From Niastella vici (GTDB lineage Bacteria > Bacteroidota > Bacteroidia > Chitinophagales > Chitinophagaceae), in NCBI RefSeq assembly GCF_002077945.1, contig NZ_LVYD01000065.1, positions 29,313 to 93,312 of the forward strand: a stretch of DNA of 64,000 nt, written 5' to 3'. The first letter of the stretch is position 1; each line of letters starts with the position of its first letter. The notes beneath the pieces are model-generated. The model did not search any database. It worked only from the letters and a program-made list of their open reading frames with translations, and had not been told where the DNA came from. A program made the translations under genes and the position numbers. Below, one piece after another: positions 24,872 to 34,365 of the stretch.

Positions 24872-26104
24872 ATGCAGATCGGAATTTTAAATAGTAAACA
24901 GGATATGTTAAACACTAACAGGATTAAAACAGCTACAAAATTTGTAGTGCTGCTAGGCTTGGTAAGCCTTTTTGCCGACATGACCTATGAAGCAGCCCGC
25001 AGTATCAACGGACCTTATCTTAATGTATTAGGCACCTCTGCTACCACAGTGGGTTGGGTAGCGGGCTTGGGTGAGTTATTAGGATACAGCCTGCGAATGT
25101 TATCGGGTTATATCAGCGATAAAACCCACAAATACTGGCTGATTACCATTATTGGATATACGGTAAACCTGATTTCAGTGCCGTTACTTGCCTGGGCAGG
25201 ATATTGGCAGCTTGCTGTGGTATTAATGATCATGGAACGCATTGGTAAAGCTATTCGCACGCCGGCGCGTGATGCTATGTTGTCATATGGCACCAAAGAA
25301 ATGGGGCGTGGATGGGGCTTTGGCCTGCACGAAGCCCTGGACCAAACCGGAGCTACCATTGGACCCTTGCTGGTGGGCGCAGTTTTGTTTTATAAAAACA
25401 GCGCTTACACTTCTGCTTTTCTGGTATTATTTATTCCTGCCATCATTGCCTTAGGCGTCTTAATGCTGGCCAGGTCATTATATCCTCACCCGGAGCACCT
25501 GGAAATAAAAAATACAACCATTGATACAAAGGGATACTCAAAGCGATTTTGGCTATACCTGCTGGCGGTCATATTTATCGCTGCCGGCTACGCCGATTTC
25601 CCGTTGATAGCTTATCATTTTAAAAAGACGGCGTTGATAAAGGATGCTTTGATTCCTGTTTTTTATTCAATAGCCATGATCAGTGATGGACTAGCGGCCC
25701 TGTTAATGGGTAAGCTATTTGATCGTATAGGAGTTAAGGTTTTAATGGCTGCTACATTGATATCGCTTTGTTTTGCCCCAATGGTATTTTGGGGTACCAT
25801 GCCCTGGGCACTGGCGGGTATGATTGTTTGGGGCATTGGCATGGGCGCCCAGGAATCAGTAGTAAAGGCTGTGGTAGCCGATCTTATCCCCCAGGAGAAA
25901 AGAGGAACAGCCTATGGTGTTTTTAATACCGGCTTTGGCATCTTTTGGTTTATTGGCAGCGTGCTGATGGGATATTTATACGACATATCGCTACCAGCCC
26001 TTATTTGGTTCTCGGTCATAACACAACTGATCGCATTTATCATATTGGGGATATTCATAAGCAGCAAGTTTAAAAAGGATAAAACAACGGCATTTTGTGA
26101 TTAA
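24872..26104 (+). CDS. MFS transporter
   Basis: The 410-residue protein has about twelve membrane helices and MFS loop motifs (GYISDKTHKYW after TM2, MERIGKAIRTPARDAMLSYGTKEMGRGWGFGLHEALDQTGA between TM4 and TM5, MGKLFDRIGVK in the second half). The sequence MERIGKAIRTPARD is typical of one broad uncharacterised MFS group. The substrate is unknown. ATG 24905 is a possible later start. It lies in the riboswitch 2 operon between the antiporter and enolase, so export of something made under fluoride stress, or of fluoride complexes, could be considered. Confidence 0.8.
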   Translation: MQIGILNSKQDMLNTNRIKTATKFVVLLGLVSLFADMTYEAARSINGPYLNVLGTSATTVGWVAGLGELLGYSLRMLSGYISDKTHKYWLITIIGYTVNLISVPLLAWAGYWQLAVVLMIMERIGKAIRTPARDAMLSYGTKEMGRGWGFGLHEALDQTGATIGPLLVGAVLFYKNSAYTSAFLVLFIPAIIALGVLMLARSLYPHPEHLEIKNTTIDTKGYSKRFWLYLLAVIFIAAGYADFPLIAYHFKKTALIKDALIPVFYSIAMISDGLAALLMGKLFDRIGVKVLMAATLISLCFAPMVFWGTMPWALAGMIVWGIGMGAQESVVKAVVADLIPQEKRGTAYGVFNTGFGIFWFIGSVLMGYLYDISLPALIWFSVITQLIAFIILGIFISSKFKKDKTTAFCD

Positions 26105-26120
26105 TCAAAACACTTGATAA

Positions 26121-27416
<1,296 letters not shown>

Positions 27417-27426
27417 TGCCTTTAAT

Positions 27427-27966
27427 ATGATTACAATAAAACATCCCTGGCATATTTCCATTGGAGATAGAGCACCCGATGTTGTAAAGGCTGTTATTGA
27501 AATACCCAAAGGTTCACGCATGAAGTATGAACTCGATAAACCATCAGGGTTACTCAGGTTAGACCGGGTACTCTATTCCGCGATGTTTTATCCCCTCAAT
27601 TATGGGCTTGTTCCGCAAACCTACTTTGATGATGGCGATCCATTGGACATACTGGTGTTTTGTTCTATCGAGGTAACACCGCTTTGTGTTGTGGATGCAA
27701 CGGTTATAGGCATTATGCACATGGAAGATGAAAATGGTATGGATGATAAGATATTGGCAGTCGCTGCACACGACCCGGCTTATCATCATGTAAGCGACCT
27801 GGATGATATACCATCCTATCATATGGAGGAACTGAAACATTTTTTTGAAGTATATAAGGTGCTTGAAAAAAAGAAAGTACAGGTAGGTAACATGTACGGG
27901 CGTGAAAAGGCCAGAGAATGCATAGTCAGGAGTATGGAGCTGTATAAAGAAAAAATCGGTTTATGA
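27427..27966 (+). CDS. ppa: Inorganic pyrophosphatase, family I
   Basis: The 179-residue protein has the family I hallmarks: EIPKGSRMKYELDKPSGLLRLDRVL, YPLNYGLVPQTYFDDGDPLDILVF with the catalytic Asp cluster, and HVSDLDDIPSYHMEELKHFFEVYKVLE. It splits pyrophosphate into two phosphates. Family I enzymes are strongly inhibited by fluoride, so a riboswitch-controlled copy makes sense as a replacement. It follows enolase by 10 bases, and its stop overlaps the next start (ATGA). Confidence 0.93.
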   Translation: MITIKHPWHISIGDRAPDVVKAVIEIPKGSRMKYELDKPSGLLRLDRVLYSAMFYPLNYGLVPQTYFDDGDPLDILVFCSIEVTPLCVVDATVIGIMHMEDENGMDDKILAVAAHDPAYHHVSDLDDIPSYHMEELKHFFEVYKVLEKKKVQVGNMYGREKARECIVRSMELYKEKIGL

Positions 27967-28754
27967 AAGTTGCTATTATCAGCGACATACATGGGAATCT
28001 ACCTGCCTTGCAGGCCGTTATGGAAGATATCGGCAGGCACCAACCTGATGATATTTATTGCCTGGGCGACCTGGTTAACTTTGCAGGGTGGGATAATGAA
28101 GTGATTGACCTGATCAGGAAGCATGGTATTACATGTATACAGGGCAATCATGATGAAGGTATCGGGTATAATAAAAGTCAGTTCCCTTTTTCCTACAAAA
28201 CTGAAGCCGAGCGTGAATTTGGTTTACAGTCGATTGCTATAGTCAATCAACATATAACAGACGAAAACCGGCGTTTTCTTAAAAACCTTCCTTTTTCCAT
28301 TCAGTTGCAATTTCGTTTTCCATTTCATCCTGTAAAATTGGTAATGGTGCATGGAAGTCCTTTAAGTAACAATGAATATGTAATGTCTAACCTTAAAGAT
28401 AGTACCATGCTGGAATTGCTCGATGATGTGGGAGCTGATATACTTTTGATGGGGCATACACATATTCCCTTTTGCAGAAGCATTTATGCTGAACGGGAAA
28501 ATGAAAAAATATACAGGCACCTCATCAATGCCGGTTCTGTTGGCAAGCCAAAACATGGCAATAACAGGGCTTGCTATGTTATTTTAACCATCCACGAAAG
28601 AATGGAATTAACTGATCCCAATTCTATTTTTGCCGATTTCCATTATGTAACCTACGATACAGACGCTGTAATTGAGCATATAAAAAGTATTGGATTATCC
28701 GATGCCTATGACCAGTTCCTAAGAAAAGGTCAGAAAGCCTATAATCATGGATAA
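27963..28754 (+). CDS. Calcineurin-like metallophosphoesterase
   Basis: The 263-residue enzyme has all the metal motifs of the family: AIISDIHGN (D-x-H), YCLGDLVNF (GD), CIQGNHDEG (GNHD), VHGSP and MGHTHIPF (GHTH). The GNHDEG and HGSP spacing is that of YfcE/MJ0936-like phosphodiesterases. The substrate is unknown. It overlaps pyrophosphatase by 4 bases and the dynamin gene by 8 bases, so it is tightly tied to both. A role in clearing fluoro- or stalled phosphate intermediates is only a guess. Confidence 0.85.
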   Translation: MKVAIISDIHGNLPALQAVMEDIGRHQPDDIYCLGDLVNFAGWDNEVIDLIRKHGITCIQGNHDEGIGYNKSQFPFSYKTEAEREFGLQSIAIVNQHITDENRRFLKNLPFSIQLQFRFPFHPVKLVMVHGSPLSNNEYVMSNLKDSTMLELLDDVGADILLMGHTHIPFCRSIYAERENEKIYRHLINAGSVGKPKHGNNRACYVILTIHERMELTDPNSIFADFHYVTYDTDAVIEHIKSIGLSDAYDQFLRKGQKAYNHG

Positions 28755-30414
28755 ATTCGGTAATCTGTTAGAAAAAATACAGTTGCTGGCAAATGGTATT
28801 GCCGGCAGGGAGTTGACCAGCGAGATATCCCGGTTACAGGAAAAAATAAAAACGGAGAGACTATACATTGTGGTGCTGGGATTATTTAAAAGAGGTAAGT
28901 CATCCCTTATTAATGCATTATTGGGAAAGGATTTGCTACCCGTTGGAGTTACTCCTGTAACCGCCATTGTTACTTTACTGGAATTTACCACTTCAGCGCC
29001 ATTCATCGAAATTCAATATAAGGATGGTCACCGGCAGCAAAAAGCAATAGAAGAATTGAGCCTTTATGTTAGCGAAGAGCAAAATGCGGCCAATGAAAAA
29101 GAGGTAGAGGTAGTACGTATATATTGTGATGCCCCGTTGTTGAAAATTGCTACCCTCGTTGATACACCAGGTTTGGGGTCTGCTTTTGAGCACAATACGG
29201 CAGCCACCTTACAATTCATTCCCAAAATTGATGCGGCGATAGTTGTTTTGAGCGCCGACTGGCCCATTTCAAAAACAGAAATAGATTTTCTCAGCGAATT
29301 AAAATCAGTTGTTCCCAGAATTATAGTAGTACTCAATAAGATTGACCTTTTGCCGGAGGATGATCTGAAAAAGATAGTAGCACATAACGAAGGTATCCTT
29401 TCAGGCTTATTACAGGGTACATCAATAAGCCCGCAACTGTTTTTGGTATCTGCCCGGCAACCACATAACCGTATTGTATGGCTACATAGATTGATTGAAA
29501 ACATGGCCGTTCACGAGAAAGGTGCCATAATGCAGGAGTCGATTAGCAGACAATATAACTGGCTGCATAAGGAATTACAGATGCAATTGCAGTTAAAGTT
29601 CGATGCACTCACTATGCCATTAACCGAACTGGAACAACGCCGGTCACAATTGCAGGCGTCCATTCAACTGATGCAGATGCAGAAAGACGAATTTGCCAGT
29701 ATTATTAACAGTAGAATCCGGTTGATGCAGGACCAGATACATATTACCGTTAACGATGCTTCCAAAACGATAAAATCCCGGGTAAATGAAAGACTATCCG
29801 AAGCAATTAATAAAGACGAGTCTGTAAACCATCTTCACACTGAACTTGATCAATATATCCTTAATGAATTTGACGAAATAAAACGATCAATGGAGCAGGC
29901 GAGCCGTGAGCAGTTTAAAAGCCTGCTTACTCAATACAGTAACCGGTCGCAAAGTTTTCTGAACGAGCTTGCCCACCATCTTACCGCATTAATGGGAATC
30001 AGTTTTGACATGATTGCCGACAAATTCGACCTCGATATTTATACTTCCTTTTATCTGACGCTCAGCAGTGACCATGTAAATGGCACCTATAACAAATCCC
30101 TTTTATATAAATTGCTGCCTGCCTCCATCCGGAAAAAGCAACTATTGAAAGGACTTCAAAAACACTATAATGAAGTGGTCATTCGCAATACATCGGCTAT
30201 CATTTATGATTTGCAGTACAAAATCCAGGAATCCTTCCGGAAATTTAATTACGACCTCAATAACCGGTTTAGTGAATTACTGCAAACTATAGAGTCAATT
30301 ATCGAAGACGCCATCCGGTTAAAAAACCAAACAGAACGTTCGTTGGATGCTGAAATTGGACGATTAAGGAATAATCTGGTTGAACTGGAAGCGATTAAAC
30401 TACCTGCCGTATAG
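28747..30414 (+). CDS. Dynamin-like GTPase 1
   Basis: The 555-residue protein has a dynamin-family GTPase domain: G1 GLFKRGKSSLINALLG (about residues 45-60), G2 Thr in PVTAIVTLLEF, G3 DTPGLGS (139-145) and G4 LNKIDLL (196-202). Residues 270-555 are predicted mostly helical, with long coiled stretches (LTELEQRRSQLQASIQLMQMQKDEF). No transmembrane helix is evident, but a hydrophobic patch lies near residues 410-440. Bacterial dynamin-like proteins reshape or protect membranes. It is the last gene of the riboswitch 2 operon. The next operon ends with a second one. Confidence 0.85.
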   Translation: MDKFGNLLEKIQLLANGIAGRELTSEISRLQEKIKTERLYIVVLGLFKRGKSSLINALLGKDLLPVGVTPVTAIVTLLEFTTSAPFIEIQYKDGHRQQKAIEELSLYVSEEQNAANEKEVEVVRIYCDAPLLKIATLVDTPGLGSAFEHNTAATLQFIPKIDAAIVVLSADWPISKTEIDFLSELKSVVPRIIVVLNKIDLLPEDDLKKIVAHNEGILSGLLQGTSISPQLFLVSARQPHNRIVWLHRLIENMAVHEKGAIMQESISRQYNWLHKELQMQLQLKFDALTMPLTELEQRRSQLQASIQLMQMQKDEFASIINSRIRLMQDQIHITVNDASKTIKSRVNERLSEAINKDESVNHLHTELDQYILNEFDEIKRSMEQASREQFKSLLTQYSNRSQSFLNELAHHLTALMGISFDMIADKFDLDIYTSFYLTLSSDHVNGTYNKSLLYKLLPASIRKKQLLKGLQKHYNEVVIRNTSAIIYDLQYKIQESFRKFNYDLNNRFSELLQTIESIIEDAIRLKNQTERSLDAEIGRLRNNLVELEAIKLPAV

Positions 30415-30495
30415 ATGACAAACCCACTAAAATAACATCTTGTTAAATAAATGAACAGTTTTTGCTGCATAAAAAGGCGTAAATTAGTAATCAAT

Positions 30496-30550
30496 AGGCG
30501 ATGGAGTTCGCCTTTGAGCGCCACTTTCCACGCGTGGCTAATGACTCCTG
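30496..30550 (+). ncRNA. Fluoride riboswitch (crcB motif) 3, aptamer
   Basis: The sequence has the expected blocks in order: GGCGATGGAGTTCGCC, then GAGCGCCA, a short loop, and TGGCTAATGACTCCTG. GGAGTT can pair with GACTCC for P1, and GCCA with TGGC for the inner stem. The aptamer stands at the head of a unit with no known fluoride exporter: an unknown protein, two MutS-like ATPases and a dynamin-like GTPase. Confidence 0.85.
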
Positions 30551-30597
30551 TTTCATGGTTTAAAATGATTAAACTACAAACTATGACCAGGGGTTTT
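30544..30597 (+). promoter_or_regulatory. Possible riboswitch 3 expression platform, terminator-like
   Basis: ACTCCTG at 30544-30550, from the aptamer's P1 strand, can pair with CAGGGGT at 30588-30594 (one G-U pair), and the latter runs into TTTT at 30594-30597. This would act as an attenuator. A second option is pairing of CTCCT with the AGGAG of the Shine-Dalgarno site at 30731. The two cannot be told apart by eye, so confidence is low. Confidence 0.4.
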
Positions 30598-30742
30598 ACA
30601 TTAACAGGAACAGGTAATTGTTTAAGTCGCTTTCTCCGCTATTTTTTTACGCACTATGCTAAAAAGTATTCTCCTTCAATTATTGCTGTTCTGATAAGTA
30701 TCAAAACCAGCAGTATTTTTTTTCATGAGAAGGAGGTACGCC

Positions 30743-31309
30743 ATGGTTAAATCAGTAGAAATAATACGACCGGTCGGTATACCATACCGGCTACTGAGTT
30801 TCAAATTTTACTTTAGTACTATTAACAGCCATATTGTTAACATGTATCATGCTGCCGGCATGAATCTCGTATACGAACAGGTAAAAATGTGTTATGTATT
30901 CCCTCAAAATGAATTTTATCAGTTTTTAAAACTTCAAAATACTAAAGAGCTACATGATGAAAAATATAACTTTTTGTTGATAAAAGGCATATTTGGAGAG
31001 GATGCAAAATTGGAAATTGCTATTGACATTGAAAATGAGGAAGTATTAAACCTCATGGAACCGCAACATCATTTTAATAGTAATCGTGTCTCTGCTCATA
31101 GATTGCCTGAACCAAATGACGATATTTTTTTGGGTGACACAAACAATGGAACGACATACCATCATTTTTTATGTTATGATATTCATTCCGATATATGGGC
31201 CGGTGTATCAGATGTTAGTGTGCGTTATGTAAGCTCATATGATAATCTTAACCGGATTATCTGTTTTTGGTTTGATGAAATTGCCAACAAATGGATTTAC
31301 AATAATTAG
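30743..31309 (+). CDS. Unknown protein, first gene of the fluoride MutS/dynamin unit
   Basis: I choose ATG 30743 because AGGAGG stands 6 bases before it; the frame also has an ATG at 30725. The 188-residue protein (MVKSVEIIRPVGIPYRLLSFKFYFSTINSHIVNMYHAAG) has no signal peptide or membrane helix and no motif I recognise. It contains several His (HH at 88-89 of the PQHHF stretch, and TTYHHFLCYDIH) and many aromatic residues. It lies 27 bases before the first MutS-like gene. A link to fluoride is inferred from the riboswitch alone. Confidence 0.6.
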   Translation: MVKSVEIIRPVGIPYRLLSFKFYFSTINSHIVNMYHAAGMNLVYEQVKMCYVFPQNEFYQFLKLQNTKELHDEKYNFLLIKGIFGEDAKLEIAIDIENEEVLNLMEPQHHFNSNRVSAHRLPEPNDDIFLGDTNNGTTYHHFLCYDIHSDIWAGVSDVSVRYVSSYDNLNRIICFWFDEIANKWIYNN

Positions 31310-31336
31310 CGTAAAAAAAGTGGAGAGGAAATTTTT

Positions 31337-32860
31337 ATGGCATTCAGCAGCATTTTATTCAAAAATAAAACAGCGCTTATCAGTGAAACACCGGCATTTT
31401 TTGTTGACCTGAACCTGGTACAGGTAATCAATACGGTTATTCATGGAAAAGAACAGTATAACCTAAAACCCTTTTTTAATACTTGTTTGCGTGACCCGGA
31501 AGCGATTGTGTATCGCCAGGAAACAATGAAAGACATGGAAAAGGATGAGCTGTTTAACTGCCTGACGGCCTTTGCTACAAGAATGTATGCCATGCGCCAA
31601 CAACTACCCAACCCCAAAGCTAATAACTACAAATACCAGGATGAAAGGTTCCTTTTGGATGCTGTTAATACCTATAGCACTGCTATTCATTCACTGTCTG
31701 GGGATTTGGCACCTATGAATATAAAATCTTCAGGTTTGCTGGCCTTTCGGGAATACCTGGTACGCTATATACAATCTCCCGTCTTTACGTCGCTCTTCAA
31801 TGATACCCAAAAATTATTAACGGATCTTTCCTCGATAAAATATTGTGTGCTCGCAAAGGAACTAAAGGTGCAGGTCGCCAGCTACAGGGAAGAAACAGAC
31901 TACAGCGCGGAAGTAGAGCGCACCTTTGAGAAGTTCAAGCGCGAGGCAATAAAAGATTACAGCATGAAATTTACTCCAAATCTTCAGATGAACCATGTGG
32001 AGGCATCCATACTGGAAGGAGTAGCACAGTTGTACCCCCTGGTATTTCAGCAGTTGAGTGACTTCTGTACCAAATATGCCGACTTTCAAGATGAAACAAT
32101 AATCACCTTTGACAGGGAAATCCAGTTTTATATTGCCTGGTTGGAATTTATCTCGAAATTGAAACAATCCGGATTGTCGTTCAGCTATCCCGAAATTACC
32201 AGCAATAACAAAAATATTTATAGCCATGAAGGTTTTGATGTGGCCCTGGCTTACAAACTTGTTAAAGAAAACAAGCCTATAGTTTGTAATGATTTCTATC
32301 TTAAAAATGAAGAACGCATATTTATTGTAAGCGGACCGAACCAGGGCGGTAAAACTACGTTTGCCCGCACTTTCGGACAGTTACATTTCCTGGCTGCTCT
32401 TGGATGCCTGGTTCCGGGCAGGGAAGCAAAACTATTTTTGTTCGACAGGTTGTTCACCCATTTTGAAAAGCAGGAAAATATAACCAACCTCAGAAGCAAA
32501 CTGGAAGATGATTTGATCAGGATACACAACATCGTGCAACAGGCTACTACTAACAGTATTATCATTATGAATGAAATACTTTCCTCTACCACTTTACAGG
32601 ACGCCGTATTTCTGAGCAAAAAATTAATGGAAAAAATTGACAGGTTAGATGTGTTATGTGTTTGGGTAACCTTTATTGACGAATTGCTATCCTTTAGTGA
32701 AAAAACCGTAAGTGTGGTTAGTACGGTAGAACCGGATAACTCCACGATTCGAACTTTTAAAATCGAAAGAAAACCTGCCGACGGATTGGCCTTTGCATTG
32801 TCTATAGCCGAAAAATATCACGTTACATATAGTGCCTTACGAAACCGGATTAAATTATGA
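31337..32860 (+). CDS. MutS-like ATPase 1
   Basis: The 507-residue protein has a helical part (residues 1-300, comparable to the MutS lever/core region) and a MutS-type ABC ATPase domain. Walker A is GPNQGGKTTFARTFG (about 333-347), and IIIMNEILSSTTLQDA (about 408-423) stands where Walker B should be. The usual Asp of Walker B is Asn here (MNE) while the catalytic Glu is kept. The mismatch-recognition domain I of MutS is absent, as is an Smr nuclease. It may be a DNA-binding or structural ATPase. The stop overlaps the next gene's start (ATGA). Confidence 0.8.
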   Translation: MAFSSILFKNKTALISETPAFFVDLNLVQVINTVIHGKEQYNLKPFFNTCLRDPEAIVYRQETMKDMEKDELFNCLTAFATRMYAMRQQLPNPKANNYKYQDERFLLDAVNTYSTAIHSLSGDLAPMNIKSSGLLAFREYLVRYIQSPVFTSLFNDTQKLLTDLSSIKYCVLAKELKVQVASYREETDYSAEVERTFEKFKREAIKDYSMKFTPNLQMNHVEASILEGVAQLYPLVFQQLSDFCTKYADFQDETIITFDREIQFYIAWLEFISKLKQSGLSFSYPEITSNNKNIYSHEGFDVALAYKLVKENKPIVCNDFYLKNEERIFIVSGPNQGGKTTFARTFGQLHFLAALGCLVPGREAKLFLFDRLFTHFEKQENITNLRSKLEDDLIRIHNIVQQATTNSIIIMNEILSSTTLQDAVFLSKKLMEKIDRLDVLCVWVTFIDELLSFSEKTVSVVSTVEPDNSTIRTFKIERKPADGLAFALSIAEKYHVTYSALRNRIKL

Positions 32861-34359
32861 AAGTACTGCTGCTATATGAAAACCGCGATTTTGATCTGAA
32901 AGCACCATTGCCCTGGAATGAAAAAGAGCTAATGCAGGATCTGGAATTAAATATATTATTGAACGCAATGGCCGGCTCGGATGAATTTTTGCTGGAAGTA
33001 GCAATGAAAACAATCCTTACCGGAATAACCAATGACCTTGACACCATAATTTACAGGCAGGGCATTATACAGGACTGTTTAAAAAATCCTTCTGTTATCA
33101 GGTTATTATATGATATAACAGAAGGCGCCCTGGAAAGCCGGAAAATCGGCTGGTTCGGCGTCTTTTCAAAATATCCCTCTTCGATTTTATCAGATGCAAT
33201 CGGGCTCATGGAAATATTTTCGGATATCTTAAAGCAATTGCGGCAGGTAGCCGATGAGCATGTAAATAAATTCCAATCAGATGGATTCAACCGGTTTTTC
33301 ACCATGCTGCAAAAGGAGCTAAGCGATACCTATTTTGAAGAAATTAATACCAATCTGGAATCGCTGAAGTTTCGGGATGGAATTTTGATCAGTTATGAAA
33401 TGGGCAACGGAAACAAGGGCATCCATCCCAGGCTGCACCAGTATCATGGCAAAAGGAAAAGCTGGTGGCAGCGGCTTTTTGCGAAGAAGGAGCATATATA
33501 TACGTTTAATATTCACCCAAGAGATGTAGGTGGCGCAAGAGCTTTGTCGGAATTAACGAACGAAGGCATTAACCTGGTGGCCAATGCGCTGGCCCAATCA
33601 AATGACCATATCCTTCATTTTTTCAAATTGTTAAAAACTGAACTGGCATTTTATATTGGCTGCCTCAACTTGCATGAACAGCTTGCGAAAATGCAGGCGC
33701 CGGTTTGCATTCCCGAACCTATAACACACATGGAAAGAAAACATGCATTTAAGGATTTGTATGATCCGTGTCTGGCTTTAAAAATGGGCAAAAGAATTAT
33801 AGGGAACGAAATAAATGTGCTTAACAAAAACCTGGTGATTATTACAGGAGCTAATCAGGGAGGTAAATCCACTTTTCTAAGGAGCATCGGCGTAGCGCAA
33901 CTAATGATGCAAAGCGGGATGTTTGTACCGGCTGAAAATTTTCAGGCTAACCTTTGCAACAGCCTGTTTACACATTTTAAGAGAGAAGAAGATACCACTA
34001 TGAATAGTGGTAAACTGGATGAAGAATTAAGCAGGATGAGTGACATTGCGGGTCAAATAACCGGCGATTCACTCTTACTCTTTAATGAATCATTTGCGGC
34101 AACCAACGAAAGGGAAGGATCGGAAATTGCCCGGCAGATCGTTACTGCTTTGCAGGAAAAGAACCTGAAGGTTTTTTATGTTACCCACCTGTATCAATTT
34201 GCCCATAATTTTTACAATAACAACAAAGAGGATAAAGCCATTTTTCTTAGGGCTGAACGGCAAACCGATACAACGAGAACTTTTAAATTAAAAGTGGCGG
34301 AACCACTCCAGACAAGTTATGGTAAAGATGTGTATTATAAAGTGTTTGAAGAAACCTGA
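32857..34359 (+). CDS. MutS-like ATPase 2
   Basis: The 500-residue protein is a paralogue of its neighbour with the same layout: a helical N-terminal half, Walker A TGANQGGKSTFLRSIG (about residues 330-345) and a Walker B region LLLFNESFAATNEREGSEIA (about 404-423). It too has Asn in place of the Walker B Asp. The signature area (HFKREEDTTMNSGKLDEELSRMSDI) resembles the MutS SRF-like ordered loop. The two probably act as a heterodimer, since MutS ATPases work as dimers and the genes overlap by 4 bases. Mismatch repair itself is unlikely without domain I. Confidence 0.8.
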   Translation: MKVLLLYENRDFDLKAPLPWNEKELMQDLELNILLNAMAGSDEFLLEVAMKTILTGITNDLDTIIYRQGIIQDCLKNPSVIRLLYDITEGALESRKIGWFGVFSKYPSSILSDAIGLMEIFSDILKQLRQVADEHVNKFQSDGFNRFFTMLQKELSDTYFEEINTNLESLKFRDGILISYEMGNGNKGIHPRLHQYHGKRKSWWQRLFAKKEHIYTFNIHPRDVGGARALSELTNEGINLVANALAQSNDHILHFFKLLKTELAFYIGCLNLHEQLAKMQAPVCIPEPITHMERKHAFKDLYDPCLALKMGKRIIGNEINVLNKNLVIITGANQGGKSTFLRSIGVAQLMMQSGMFVPAENFQANLCNSLFTHFKREEDTTMNSGKLDEELSRMSDIAGQITGDSLLLFNESFAATNEREGSEIARQIVTALQEKNLKVFYVTHLYQFAHNFYNNNKEDKAIFLRAERQTDTTRTFKLKVAEPLQTSYGKDVYYKVFEET

Positions 34360-34365
34360 ATAAAA

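Larger units (their letters stand above)
30415..30742 (+). other. Leader region of the third fluoride operon
   Basis: No protein gene is supported here. The aptamer lies at 30496-30550, about 190 bases before the first start codon. A possible weak promoter (TAAATTAG at 30480-30487) lies just before it. A strong AGGAGG at 30731-30736, unusual for this window, stands 6 bases before ATG 30743. Confidence 0.5.

Noticed and set aside
30451..30750. A 99-residue open frame across riboswitch 3
   Set aside because: It spans the aptamer, has no recognisable features and overlaps a real start with a strong Shine-Dalgarno site.
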